From Topomyia yanbarensis (taxonomy: Eukaryota; Arthropoda; Insecta; Diptera; Culicidae), in assembly GCF_030247195.1 (NCBI RefSeq), contig NC_080670.1, forward strand, positions 40,967,524-41,031,523: a DNA stretch of 64,000 nt, given 5' to 3'. The notes below the pieces were generated by a model. It saw only the letters and a list, made by a program, of their open reading frames with translations. It made no database searches and was not told the origin of the DNA. The position numbers and the translations under genes were made by a program. Within the stretch, counting starts at the first letter, position 1. Each line of letters opens with the position of its first letter. This document shows positions 43,603 to 55,692 of this stretch, one piece after another.

Positions 43603-43848
43603 TTCTCGACAAACATATGATTACGGCTTAAAAGCCAACTGTCAAAATTCTCGTCGAAAGTAAATTCCGGACAAACCGTTATTCACCAGTCGTAGATGTT
43701 GGTAGTAAACAAAAGAGAAAAGTTTTCTCTTTCATTAACTGCTGTGAACTGTGTTTAGCCAGTAACAGTTAGTCCGGAATTTACTTTCAAAGAGAATTTT
43801 GACAGTTGGCTTTTAAGACGTAATCATATGTTTGTCGAGATTTGTGCT
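43603..43848. mobile_element. MITE with ~75-bp TIRs (intact family member)
   Basis: The arms start tctcgacaaacatatgatta and run through aaaagccaactgtcaaaatt and gtaaattccggac. The middle holds agagaaaagttttctcttt. Relatives are the split copy at 10465/16771/19056 and the element at 62871-63092. Confidence 0.88.
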
Positions 43849-45221
43849 TAAAAATCTGTACAATTCCGATAAATCTGTTTAAATGGCAGCTCTATAGTGG
43901 CGGTGTTTTGACAGCACTTCTACAAGTTTGGTAAATTTGCGGTATGAAAGCTCAACCCACGAACCGCCAACCAACAATGCCAATCAAGCCAATTTATTCT
44001 GATTACCAAAGAGAATAGTGAAAGAGACGCAGAGTGAAAATCAGTCAAAACGGCAACACTCCCTTTACGATGATTTCAACACTAGAATTTGGCAACCGTT
44101 TCCAAAGGCAGCACTTTAAATGACTCCTATTATATTTTGAAAACAAACCTTTTGTCGATCGTTGGATTTGTTTATCAAACGATGTGCATTTTGAAATAAA
44201 GAGATGAAATAATTCTAAAGCTTGTTTTTACTCATACATAGACTCTAGAATGCACCTTACAATCACGATTGCACTAAATTCTGACGAAAATTCAAATTTC
44301 TTTTTTGATAGATTTACAATACTTATCTCCTCCAACTCAGGCATGAGTAATGTTTATTTACATTGCACGATTGGTCTGCTCAATAAGGTATTTTTGGCTT
44401 CACACTATTCGTCTCTTTCCCTATTCTCTTTGCTGATTACTAATTTATAATGAACATCTGAAAGCAAAATCGCATGCACACAACACCGATTGTATCCATT
44501 TCGTTGCGAAAGTGATACCAATACTAACAGATTCAACATTCAACAATCGCTATCGGATGTTTGATCAACTAAATGAAGTACATACTTTTGATAATGGCAA
44601 ATGGAACACTGGGTATATTTAAATACGAAATATGAGGGAAAATTGCACGAGCTCTTCTCTGTTTTTCGTGGTATTTGTTTGGCTATGCTAATTGAATTGT
44701 GATTCCTCAATCAGTACACCATCCTGTGGGGCTGTTTTTCCGGAACAACATTGGAATATATGCTTTAATGATGGGATAGAATTGATTCCATCATAATTTG
44801 CAATTTAATATGATAAGTTATTGTTTGCTCAAGCTCTAGCGAATGGACTGCCAAGTGAAAAGGGGTTGAACATTCAGTCAAGGTCAGGATTTAAAGATGG
44901 CAGTAACACCAAAGCTTCAATTTGATGAAGTGGTACTGTTTCACTTAGCGACCGACGTTGTTAGGATCAATTTGCATATCGATTTAAAAATAATTAATTC
45001 ATGGAAACGTTTGCAATGTTTGCGTTGGATGAAGCGAAATAATTTGGATGCTTATTATTAGTATACAACAACAACAATAAATCGTTTTCTATGCAGTCTA
45101 CCTACACAAAATAAACAACTTCCCATTTCCGTGAAAACATCTTGATTCAAAGCATGCGCGCTGACAAATGCTCAAACTACAAATTCAATTCCATTGATGT
45201 TTTCAATCTTCTCCGAATAAA
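43849..45221. other. Noncoding, one interspersed repeat
   Basis: 43985-44085 (attaccaaagagaatagtga, then aaaatcagtcaaaacggcaa) recurs inverted at 51085-51165 (gagtgttgccgttttgacta). The rest is unrecognised. Confidence 0.5.
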
Positions 45222-45479
45222 TCATTCATTCATGCTTCGGTTCTGTCTTTGTAACGTCATATACCAACATTGTCTGTGCATCTCAGGAGACTCAGACTCA
45301 CCGGAATAATTTTGTAAACTACCTACATATTCACTGGATGAGCTGAAGCTAACCTCAAAAGGCAATAAATCATAAAAGTATGTAAACAAATTCCGCAGGT
45401 TCGGTGATTTACTGTCTTTAGTTTCGCCTCCAGGCAGCCAGCAACCGTCCTTCCTATGGGTAAATGCATTTTTCAGCAA
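45222..45479 (-). CDS. Putative terminal coding exon, unknown product
   Basis: 85-codon frame with DGCWLPGGETKDSKSPNLRN, FTYFYDLLPFEVSFSSSSE and RQCWYMTLQRQNRSMNE before the stop. Serine-rich with Trp/Cys, so not low-complexity. An acceptor-like cccatag lies near 45459-45453 (minus), so the coding part may start at the Lys-Asp-Gly-Cys stretch rather than at the ATG. Non-repetitive surroundings. The FYDLLPFE segment is vaguely like the end of a MADF-type domain, but I would not assign it. Confidence 0.3.
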   Translation of the reverse strand: MLKNAFTHRKDGCWLPGGETKDSKSPNLRNLFTYFYDLLPFEVSFSSSSEYVGSLQNYSGESESPEMHRQCWYMTLQRQNRSMNE

Positions 45480-46323
45480 CTAAGCACTCAACAGCGTGAG
45501 TTCTTTTTTCGTCTTTCTACTGAGGTTAAACATTTCGCTGTAGTATTTAAAAGAAAATAGCTTTTCCAAGTATAAACTGGCTGCAACGTTTTTTTATGTA
45601 CCGGGAAGACTGCGCGAAATATAAACGAAGTATCACAGAGTATAGCGCGAAGCTGAATCATGTTTAGTTTATATTACAGACAGTGGGGTGTTTTGCCTTT
45701 AGGTACCGACAGAAAACTTCAAAAAATGTCTCAAAATCTTGTAACACGAGTTTCCATCATAGATCAACGGAGGATTCTCGTTCGTCGATTTTGAAACATC
45801 CTTCCGAAAGCAACGCGAAATTTAAAAAAAAAATCCTAGCCTATCTCAAACAGAGATGCTACTATGGAGCATCCGAAAAAAAAAAAATTATTGTGAAATT
45901 GTAAATTTTGCCCACTAAATATGTTCTGTCTCACCCTTCGTTAAGGGGGTCTTTTACTCGCGAGGCCTAAAATTGAGCACTTTTTTGGGAAGAAATTGTA
46001 AAGTATGTATTCAATGGATTTAGGAACATTTTTTTTATTTTGAAGATACATGTTTTGACTTTTCAATTTTGCTTTTGAAGACGAAAAGAAAAATCTCTCG
46101 TGACTTTGAAACTTCATTGATGACATTGATGTTGAAACTGTATGAGTCCCGCTTAAGTAAAGTTGTGGCAAATTGGGAAATCTGTAATCAGAAAACTCAT
46201 ATTTTTTATAATCATAGTCACGTTGGCTATGTTTAGACGAGAGGGATTTCTTTTATTTTATAATTTGTAAAAATTATGTAACGATTTGTAAAAATTTCCA
46301 ATATTTATGTTATTTTGGCATAT
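45480..46323. other. Noncoding, possible decayed TIR pair
   Basis: cttcgttaagggggtctttt (45936) and gagtcccgcttaagtaaag (46144) are roughly inverted and may be the ends of a ~225-bp element. Nothing else recognised. Confidence 0.35.
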
Positions 46324-48755
46324 TACACTGATAGAATATATTCGTAAATCGCTATGCATTAGTTTCGTACAGATAATTTTCATAAAATATACGAATTTTT
46401 CGTACATATTATGAATCGTTCGTAGTTCTATTGAAACACATTTATTTTTTATTACGAGTTTTTTGTGAAACCCACGAAACGACTTTCGTTGGCTTATTAC
46501 GAAGCAGCTTCGTTCGGCAAACGAATTGTTCGCTGCTATATACGAGTATCTTTATAATATTTACGAGCACCATTCGTCGAACCGTCAACGTCAACAGAGC
46601 TTCAATATGGAGTCATTGTTGCTATACGCCAGATAATTGTTGATGTTCACGACGGTCTCGGTCTGACTATTTAGTAGCCGTATCCGTGTCCGCCGGTTTC
46701 AGGAAGATTTTCTAAACCTCTTCCACTTCTAGTTGATCCAGAATACGAAGAAGTACGGATTCAGCTGAGCCATCGCTCGATGGTTTTTCATGAATAATTT
46801 TGAGTTTTTCTCTGCCGGAGCAATGTAAAAGAATATGCTATTAAATACGAAAACTTCTCTTAGATGAACGAAATAAATTCGTGCGACCAACGAGATTGTT
46901 CGTAATATACACACACGTTTATTAAAATAAACAAAACATTTCGTTTCATTCACGAAAAATAATGTCGTTATCAACGATTACATTAGTGCAATGTAAACTA
47001 AATAAGTAAAATTTACGAAAACTTTCGTTCATCAAGCGGCCATGTCTTCGTACCACAATTAAATCGATTTGGCCACATCGATTTTTTTAAATCAAAAAAA
47101 ATCTACGTTGTCAAACATCGATCCCAAAAGATCGACTGAAAACAATAAGAGGATAATAAATACGAACAGTTTTCTAAGATGAACGAAATGAATTCGTGCG
47201 ACCAACGAAGTCGTTCGTAATATACACAAACATTTATTGAAATAAACGAATGATTTCATTTCATTCACGAAAAATAATGTCGTTATCAACGATAACATTC
47301 GTGCCATGTACACTGGATAAGTAACAGTTAAGAAAATTTTTGTTCATCAAGTGTCCATTTCTTCACACCACAATCTTTCTAGTCCTTAATAATGATGAGC
47401 AAGTTAAAATAGAATCGAAATTGCCAGATCGATCTTTTTAATTAATAAAAAATCGGTGCTGTCAAACATTGATCCTAAAAGATCGAATGCGACAAGCGAA
47501 ACCGTTTGTAATATACATAAACGATTATTGAAATACACGAAACATTTCGTTTCGTTCACGAAAAATAATGTTGTTATCAACGATTACATTCGTGCAATGT
47601 AAACTAAATAAGTAAAATTCACCAAAATTTTCGTTCATCAAGCGGCCATTTCTTCGTACCACAGTAAAATCGATTTGGCCACATTGATTTTTTTAAATAA
47701 AAAAAATCGATGTAGTCAAACATCGATCCCAAATGTTCGACTGAAAACAATAAGAGACTAATAATACGAAAACTTTTCTAATATGTACAAAATGAATTCG
47801 TGCGACCAACGAAATCGTTTGTAATTTACACAACCGTTTATTAAAATAAACGAATCATTTCGTTTCATTCCCGAATAATAATGCCGTTTTCAACAAGAGC
47901 ATTCATGTAATGTACACTGAATATGTAATATTTACGAAAACTTTCGTTCATCAAGCGGCCATTACTTCACACCACAATCTTTTTAGTCATCAATAGAAGG
48001 GAGCAAGTTGAATTAAAATCGATTTTGCCAGATCGATCCTTCTAGTTAGTTGGAAAATCGTTGTTGTCAAACATCGATCCTAAAATATCGATTGAAAAAA
48101 TAATATGTTAATGAATACGAAAACTTTCGTAAGATGAACGAAATGAAATCGTGCGACCAACGAAATCGTTCATCATATACATAAACATTTATTGAAATAC
48201 ACGAAACATTTCGTTTCGTTCACGAAAAATAATGTCGTTATCAACGATTACATTCGTGCAATGTAAACTAAATAAGTAAAATTTACGAAAACTTTCGTTC
48301 ATCAAGCGGCCATGTCTTCGTACAATAAAATCGATTTGGCCGCATCGATTTTTTTTAAATAAAAAAAATCTATGTTGTCAAACATCGATTCCAAAAGATC
48401 GACTGAAAACAATAAGAGGATAATAAATACGAACACTTTTCTAAGTTAAACGAAATGAATTCGTGCGACCAACGAAATCGTATGTAATATACACACACGT
48501 CTATTAAAATGAACAAAATATTTCGTTTCATTCACGAAAAATAATGTTATTATCAACGATAACATTCGTGCAGTATACATTAAACGTGTAAAATTTACGA
48601 AAGATTTCGTTAGCCAAGCGGCCATTCTTCTTCATGAAATGAACGAAACCTACTATTTAGAATGCACGAAAATACTTCGTTGCAGAAAACGACGAATGAA
48701 TTCGTGCATTTTATGATCGATTTCATTATATTTAAGAATTTATATTATCAGTGTA
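46324..48755. mobile_element. TIR element expanded by an internal tandem array
   Basis: The ends TACACTGATAGAATATATTC and TACACTGATAATATAAATTC (inverse, right) bound 2.43 kb. Almost all the interior is the ~310-bp array at 46760-48640. TA flanks fit a Tc1/mariner-type target. No transposase. Confidence 0.75.
46760..48640 (+). repeat. ~310-bp tandem repeat, about six units
   Basis: Landmarks recur in order: gtgcgaccaacga (46880, 47195, 47800, 48151, 48464; degenerate at 47488), ttcattcacgaaaaataatg (46945, 47259, 47553, 48218, 48530), and ttcatcaagcggccat (47025, 47635, 47947, 48298). Each unit also has a tcaaacatcgatcc segment. Divergence is 10-20%. The minus ORFs (46729-46974, 47092-47313) are repeats of one another. 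Confidence 0.85.
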
Positions 48756-48861
48756 GGGGCCATAAAAATGAAACGAAATGACATTTTGCAAATCCCTCTC
48801 GATCAAACATAGCGGTATGTTTTCTGAACAATTGGAGAAAAAATTATTGAAATCGTACCAG

Positions 48862-50081
48862 TACAGTAATGTTTCGATTATATCACTATGCGTTTATATC
48901 AATACTCGTTTATATCACCCTCGATTATATCACGGTTTTGTCTCGATTATATCACGCTTTTTGAAAAACAGAAAAGGCACACTACATTTTGATCCAGTCA
49001 AGCCACATGTTGTGTCCTGGCACTTTTAATATTTTTTACAATTAACTTGCTTATTTACATGTAGGGTAATGAGCCTATTAGTGGGTTACGGACTATTTCG
49101 TTAAGGGTTTATATATGATGAGGTCGGTCACAAAGTCGAACTATTTATTCTTTTATCTTAAAGTATAAATTCTTAAGAAAGTATCTTAATTTTTTATAGA
49201 GGTCTAAGCAGTAAAAGCAAGGTTATAGCACTTTTCATCCTATTCCTTAACGTGGGCGGAGGGCATGGCGTAAAACTTTAAACGTGAAAAATCTCGAAAT
49301 CATGTTTTACCAAAAACGTTGTTGTAATCACTACACTAGGATTGCCGAAATATCTTTCGACTGATTCCAATTTTCGTTTTAAATTCTTCGTAACTCATTT
49401 GCCGTGTCCTAAAGCGGGTGCCTGATGTACCGGATAAAAAAATGACTTCTTTTTTATTCGCTTAATTGTAGGAAAATCTAACAAAATAATGAGAAAAATA
49501 AAATACACAAGATATGGTAGGTATGCCGAGATATGCATTTTCTCTTGAATTGATGTGAATACTGTTTCTTTTGGAAGGACAACATCAAGAATTGGAGATG
49601 TGACTATTTTTATGAATGTTGATACAACGAGGAATGAATCGTAGTCTCTTCGAATACATGGATTTTAATAGCCAAGATATTTGCCAAAAACTTTAACGTG
49701 CCAGATTTCTTCAAGTTTAGTTTTGAGTAGATCAAAAATTTTAAGAAAAAGTACGGGATACGTAAAGTGAAGTTGTGTGGGAAAAAATTATCCGCTGATG
49801 CCATACCATTTGACCCAATGCGTTGAACAAAAATGGCAGACGCTGCTCTAACCAACTCACACAAATAGGTAGTGTGTTAACAGAAACATGGCAAAAATAG
49901 GCTGATTACCCTACTATGATTAATTCTTTTTGATTATCTTTAACTTTTATGACTTTTTAATGATAGAAATACATGGGTTAATGCTTAAATGTAATATTTT
50001 GTTTTGTTTTGAATATATCACGTTTCAAATATATCACGCTAAAATACAGAACGACCGTGATATAATCGAAACATTACTGTA
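48862..50081. mobile_element. Tc1/mariner-type TIR element (1.22 kb)
   Basis: Perfect 25-bp inverted ends beginning TACAGTAATGTTTCGATTAT, with further gattatatcac motifs just inside each end (48903-48950, 50018-50040). The TA is included at each end. It hosts a second element at 49063-49913. No transposase. Confidence 0.88.
49063..49913. mobile_element. Nested TIR element (851 bp)
   Basis: TAGGGTAATGAGCCTATTAG at left and TAGGGTAATCAGCCTATTTT (inverse) at right, bounded by TA. It lies wholly inside 48862-50081. The minus ORF at 49610-49864 is unrecognised. Confidence 0.82.
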
Positions 50082-50173
50082 CTTCTTTGAAAAGTCTTAC
50101 TTGACCGTTTAAAAAACCCTATTTTCAGGTTGAAAGATAAAGTACGGTATATAACTCGATAGTAGTACCTTAC

Positions 50174-50354
50174 TAGTTAATCTGCTATAATCACGAAAAT
50201 GTTCTTGGCTTTGCACACTTTGCTCTCCCTGTTGAATTCGGGCCTGTTTTACCGCGACACCCACTTTGCGTTCAGAACGAGTTATACGCTCACTGTCAAA
50301 TCGCATAGCACATCTTTCAGCTTCAGTCCCCAAGGTAATTCTCATCACCTCCAT
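50174..50354 (-). CDS. Putative first coding exon, unknown product
   Basis: ATG at 50354 gives MEVMRITLGTEAERCAMRFD, then TRSERKVGVAVKQARIQQGE and EHFRDYSRLT, followed by a strong donor cta|GTAAGG (50173-50168). The segment is rich in Arg, Glu and Gln, is predicted helical, and its codon use is less AT-rich than its surroundings. If translated past the donor, the frame becomes hydrophobic and stops soon after. Downstream exons would lie below 50.1 kb, where only transposons are seen, so a long intron is implied. Product unknown. Confidence 0.4.
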
Positions 50355-51242
50355 AGCTTGTAAGATCGATTAAAATCCTTGGTTGAAGGCACTTACTGCC
50401 AAATAAGTCACAACATTTACCACCTGCCTGCCAGAATTTGTGCATTAATTGATGTTTTGGGTGTGAGCTCATAAGCATCTTTCTAATAAATCATTAGATG
50501 ATAGACTTTCGTAGAACCTGACAAGTTCGAATGTTTCTAAAGTTCTTTTCACTTCAACCTGACGCCACTTGCACCAACTGTCCTCGCCGGGTGAACACTA
50601 TGAGTGTTGGGGATTTTCGTTCGATGACGAGCAGTGTTCGAAAAATCCCAGATTGCATTTCGCATATGTTCTATAGAATTTGAGTTTCTCCGAATCGCCA
50701 GCCCATAAAATGTTGTTAGCTGGCCGATTGATTTGTCCGTCAACTTTCCCTTTCCTTTCCCACCGATACCTTTTCTTTATTTAGTTTTCGTAGTCTCGTT
50801 CTCATACGCTTCTCAATATGTCCAACGCATTCTTTCTTTCGTACGATAATCTCGTCCCCCCGGTGAATTTATTAAACAATGATTTTTCCGTAGACAAGCG
50901 TCATCGTGGTGCGCCGCGCTTAGTATTTCAGAAATGGCCGGAGATGGGTAAAATTCGGTTCCCATAAACAAGGCAAACAATATGATTTTCACCAAATCCT
51001 TTCTGTGACGTATTCTCAAATACACATTGATTGATATCAAACAAAGAAAAAACAATCGATTTTTTGAGACCATGGGAGTAGAAGACCCCCTTAAGGGAGT
51101 GTTGCCGTTTTGACTAATTTTCACTAGTTGTCTCTATCTCACACACTATTCTCTCTGCGAAACCCAATGCAGTAACGACATGGTGTACGAGAGCGAGAGT
51201 TAAGGGTTGATAGAATGAATCATGAGTTGCAGCGATAGAAAT
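50355..51242. other. Upstream of the 50.3-kb exon; no certain feature
   Basis: Moderately GC-balanced, largely non-repetitive to 50800. The minus ORFs at 50549-50743 and 50813-51124 are unrecognised. 51085-51165 is the inverted partner of the repeat at 43985-44085. Confidence 0.4.
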
Positions 51243-52815
51243 GCACAGTAGAGTGGCTCGCAGTTGTATGGGAAAACTTCAAAATGCTTTAAACTAGCGG
51301 GCACAGCACTTTTTGAGTTCCTTTTGTGGTCCCAAATGCCTGTACAAAATTTGGTAGGGATTGGTTGCTTCCCCGGTTTGTGCATTGCGTTCAAAGTTTG
51401 TATGGGATTTTATATGGGGCAATTAATTATTTTGCATTTACGTTAATAAAGATCGCTATTTCACTGATTATGAAAAGACAGCTTTATCAAACTATAGTTC
51501 AAACCTTGGTTAATAGCTTTGTCGAAGACCGTAACTAGTTACGAGTTTTCAAAAAATAGTTATAACGATTTTAAAACTTATGGTAAAATACAAATGCAGA
51601 AATTGATTACTTTTTCCAACACCTCCGGTGCACCACCGACATCGACATTAAAAACTTGAATAAATGAGAATATATTCATCGCTGAGACTTGGTACCTTTG
51701 AATGAAATGTTCAGAATGAATTGCTGAATATCATAGACGTAGTCAGAAAATGAAAAGAAGAAGGGGGTCTCCCCAGTCCCTGTTTAGATTGTTTTGTATA
51801 AGACAAAGAATCATTACGTCCTTGTAAATGTCGCCTTTCTTAATATTTTGATAGACCCAAATATGAATCATACTACAATCTTTGTTGTGGGAAATAACAT
51901 TTACAATATTTAGAATTTACACCTACAAATTTATGTGTTGTTTTTGCTTGTGGCAAAAACTAACTCAGGTCTGGAAATCGCGTTGGGATCTAACCTGAAG
52001 TATATTTCTGGTTCGCCAACATCACCTCTGTTTTGCGTGAACCTAACTCAATTTCATAAAAAACGCTTGTTTGAAATAACTATCCTGGTTTCGTTCCTAG
52101 ATTCTCAAACTAAAACGCCAAAAGAAATAATTCCGAGACTTCAAGGAAAAAAAATATGTAAAACTTATAAACCGCTACCATTTTAATTGAGATAACAGTA
52201 GAGCCCTTAAATAGTAGCACTCAAAACACGTAAGATTAATTTTTAATTCGGCTGTTTAAACCTGCGTTGAAGATGTGCTCCTTATGTTATACTAAACTAT
52301 CTAAACAGGGAACTGGGGAGTACACAAGCCACACCCCCTCTTGTTTTCATTTTCTGACTACGTCTATGTTATTCAGCAATTCATTTTGAACGAATATATG
52401 AATATATTTTCATTTATTCTAGTTTAAAGTATCGGTGTCGTGGTGTACTGACAGTGTTGGAAGAAATAATTAATTTCTGCATTTGGATTGAACCATAAGT
52501 TTTAAAATCGTTATAACTTTTTTTTAAACTCGTTGCTAGTTACCGTCTTTGACAAAGTTGTTAACCAAGGTTTGAATTATCGTTTTATAAAGCTGGTTTT
52601 TCATATTGAATGAAATAGCGATCTTTATTAACGTAAATGCAAAATAATTGATTTCCCCATATAAAATCCCATACAAACTTTAAACGCAGTGCGCAAACCC
52701 GGGAAGCAACCGACAGTTCCCAAACTTTGCACAGGCAGTTGGGACCACAAAAGGAACTCAAAAAGTGCTGTGCTGAAAAATGTCATTTTCGTGCCGCTCT
52801 AATGCACAGTCGAGC
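51243..52815. mobile_element. Foldback element, ~500-bp arms
   Basis: The left arm 51295-51795 (cagcactttttgagttcctt, tgtatgggattttatatggg, atgcagaaattgatta, gactt..., atagacgtagtcagaaaatg) recurs inverted at 52290-52775. Arms are about 85% alike. The outer tips, gcacagtagagtggctcgc and gcacagtcgagccgac, are in the same orientation rather than inverted. The spacer (51800-52290) has an ORF at 51935-52186 without known domains. Confidence 0.87.
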
Positions 52816-53142
52816 CGACTGGATTGGAACAAAAGGAGGACTAAAATCAAAACTATGTCGAATTCGTTCCAATAAGATAGTTATGTTACTAAATAAATGA
52901 AATACAAGAAAATGGCTTTCAAAAGCGAGCCACTTCCACTTATATTGGGATTTCCGAAAATCGAACCAACATCTCCTCAGACATAAAATCTTCCGGTAGA
53001 AGCCTTTCCATTAGGTTTCTGTCAGGCTGGAGCCTAGTAAAATGCAAGAAGAATTTTGAAGGGATCCATACCAAAACTATAACAAAATCTTTCGGACATA
53101 ATTATTGCCAAAGTCGAACAAAACTCTGACAAGAGTCGAACA
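52816..53142. other. Noncoding, no feature seen
   Basis: Spacer between the foldback and the Helitron-like element; nothing recognisable. Confidence 0.4.
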
Positions 53143-53363
53143 TCTATCTATATATATAAAAGTTTGTATGTATATGATTTATAGACTCCCAAACGGCTTA
53201 ACCGATTTCCGTAAAAATTTGCACACAGTAGGTATTTGGTATGGGGCGTGTTTGTGTGCTATTAGTTGGAGATTATCTGCCCGCCAGATGGCGTTTTGGA
53301 ACAAATTATGTTTTCCTCCTATTTCGCAGAGTGTCGCAGCAACGCGCGATGGGTATTAGCTAG
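53143..53363 (+). mobile_element. Mini-Helitron (non-autonomous)
   Basis: Starts TCTATCTATATATATAAAAG and ends GATGGGTATTAGCTAG, sitting between an A and a T. 5'-TC, 3'-CTAG and A^T insertion without target duplication are the Helitron signature. A GC-rich stretch (gcaacgcgcgatggg) upstream of CTAG may supply the terminal hairpin, though the stem is not perfect. An alternative start is 53147. The ORF at 53105-53359 is incidental. Confidence 0.7.
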
Positions 53364-53979
53364 TATAATATAAACATTCCTGAATCCTTGTTGCATTCTT
53401 GCTAAAACCGGGCACTACCGCTTTGCTGCCAGAAATCTGGCAAAAGCGCGCAAATTGTATCTAAAACCAATTTTGCTTACTGTGTAGAAAATCCGACATA
53501 TTTTGTTTATATTACCAACCAAAATACTAGAATTCTTGAAGTTCTTAATTAATTTGAAATAAGATGTCATAGGTTCACGAATTGTTAGGCTTGGTGATTT
53601 GCATTCGTTGCCCAAAATGATTTTCATGTATATTTCTCGAGGAAAAAACACCAATAATTTACCGATTACACATTTCACACAACAAGAAAACCAAACAAAT
53701 TTTAGGAAGGAAGAGAGTCGGTTACTAAAAACAACGGCTTCCAGCTAATTTTTTAATAATAATGGAATACGCTTCTTCTTTTTGTTGTTCTAGCTGCATT
53801 GACGGCGTTCATAACACACGTAACGAAACACGCTTTTCTCTTGAAACTATTTCGTTTCGTTGTTCGTGGTACTAGTATGGAGAAAGCATACTAGCGCCAC
53901 CATCATATATCATGGTACATATATGAAACAAACACTATCTGTCAAGTTGCCCGGGTTGCAAGCGACCTTGATACAGAAG
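53364..53979. other. Noncoding, no feature seen
   Basis: Minus ORF 53415-53678 unrecognised. Confidence 0.4.
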
Positions 53980-54095
53980 AATGAACTTTGTTTGCAATCG
54001 ACGAGTTTCTAGTTGAGCCATTAACATGCAGCCACATTATGCTCAGTAGGACACTGTGTAAAATTATCTCTGATATCTACGATTACGTTTGAAAT
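53980..54095 (-). mobile_element. Degenerate tRNA-headed SINE-like copy 4
   Basis: gaatgaactttgtttgcaat, cgacgagtttctagttgagc and the inverted tRNA-like head (acactgtgtaaaattatctctgatat) parallel 33950-34086 in the same order and orientation. Confidence 0.5.
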
Positions 54096-55642
54096 TTGCA
54101 AATAATGACGCGCAACTATTATATGATTCAAGTTTAATTTGCTAAGAAAAGTCAACGGTGTCCGGTTTACCCCCAGCTGCTCATACCTCACAAAGGAAGG
54201 TAAGACATCCCATCAGATGAACCTTGCTCGCTGTGCGAGTTTGTAATCAAACTCATCTCATTACCCGCAATTCGATGCCGCATGCTTAAAACGAACTCAC
54301 TGCAATAGTGCAAGCACAATAATTCTGTTCAACTTGCAAAAGCATTCCTGCAACTTTTACGCACAGCTTTTCTCTGGCTACGCTGGTGCGGCTGCCGTAG
54401 TACATACACTAATCCGAAAAAGCCGTCTGTTTTTTTTATTTACATGAGATATCATGCTTGTTTAATTACACCCTGGCAAATAGCAGGTGAAGCTGATTTT
54501 CTCATTAAAGAAACTATTTTTAAAGTGATAAACTTTGATATTTGCCATTGAAAAAACGAACCAAACTGGCAGCTACATTTCGTTCAGTTTTGGATGAAAT
54601 CAGAACAGCCAACAAAGGATAGCTTCATTCACTAGAATGGGAACTAAATGTTCCATTTTTCAGCTCGCGGATGCACTTTGTAATCGTCTTACTGCCACAC
54701 TCACTGCTCGCAGGTGCACATCGGGACTCTTCCCTTGCTCGAGCGTGTAATGGAGTGGAGTTGCAAATGACATTTATCGAATTGGGAAAGCTGCTCGACG
54801 CAAATATGTACATACAGCAGGGCTGGGTTCCAGGGATACAACTTACAACTAGAAAAACCTACCGACGTTGAATCTTCGAACAAAGTTTCGTCATCTCAAT
54901 CGTTTGTTTACCATTTATCTGTCAGTGTCCTTCCAATTGAACACGAAACCTGTCAAATTCGAGAAAAATTTCTTCGAATCCTTCGAGAACGAGGATGTCG
55001 GGTCTGTATTCCCGAGATTCGGCGTCTTTAGTAAAACTCAAAGAAAGAGTACAATGCAGACTCCATTTTGGACCGTTTGAATTCATTTTCAGCTATCAAA
55101 AACGGATCCAACCGAGCAACCATCTATCCTGATAACAATGGACATGTTGTCATGCAATGCACAGTGGGCAAAAAGCGACCCCCAAAGGCATTTAATTAGT
55201 CGCCACATGATTCCTATCACAATTTATATAACAAAAGTTGCGGAATCCAATTAGAAATGTTGGGGCTTACGTTGCCAAAAATACTGTTTTTCTCTTACTC
55301 CGAGTTTGTCTATCTGCAATATGACATGATGAATTTCACGGAAACGTAGCGTCACCAGGGAAACAATAGAATCCAAAGCGACCATTTGCGGAACAGATTT
55401 AAACCCTGGGACAAGGACATACGGCAGAGGAAATGTTTGCTAGATGCAATATGTACGAATTGGATTTCTCATTAGAGTGGAATAATGTTATTGTAGAATT
55501 GAAAATGAGTTTTAGTAGGAAATGAATGCAACATGTGCCATCGGTATTCACCAGGAATTTCATCTAATTCATTAAGCTCCGATTTTAACGTACATTTTTA
55601 ATGCTGTTGGGAGAAAGCAAAGCAAGTTATACTAGGAATCCC
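54096..55642. other. Largely non-repetitive noncoding DNA
   Basis: No recognised repeats or domains. Short ORFs at 54625-55080 overlap on both strands. It might contain distal exons or regulatory DNA that cannot be read from sequence alone. Confidence 0.35.
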
Positions 55643-55692
55643 GCATGATTCAATGTGCCTTACGAACATAAGTAAGGCACATTGAGTCATGC
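55643..55692. repeat. 21-bp-stem hairpin
   Basis: gcatgattcaatgtgcctta(c) pairs with (g)taaggcacattgagtcatgc, one mismatch, loop gaacataa. The flanks do not extend the stem. Confidence 0.8.

Noticed and set aside
55643..55692. Annotated microRNA gene
   Set aside because: The seed match is suggestive, but the hairpin is too short and has no flanking stem; kept only as a finding.
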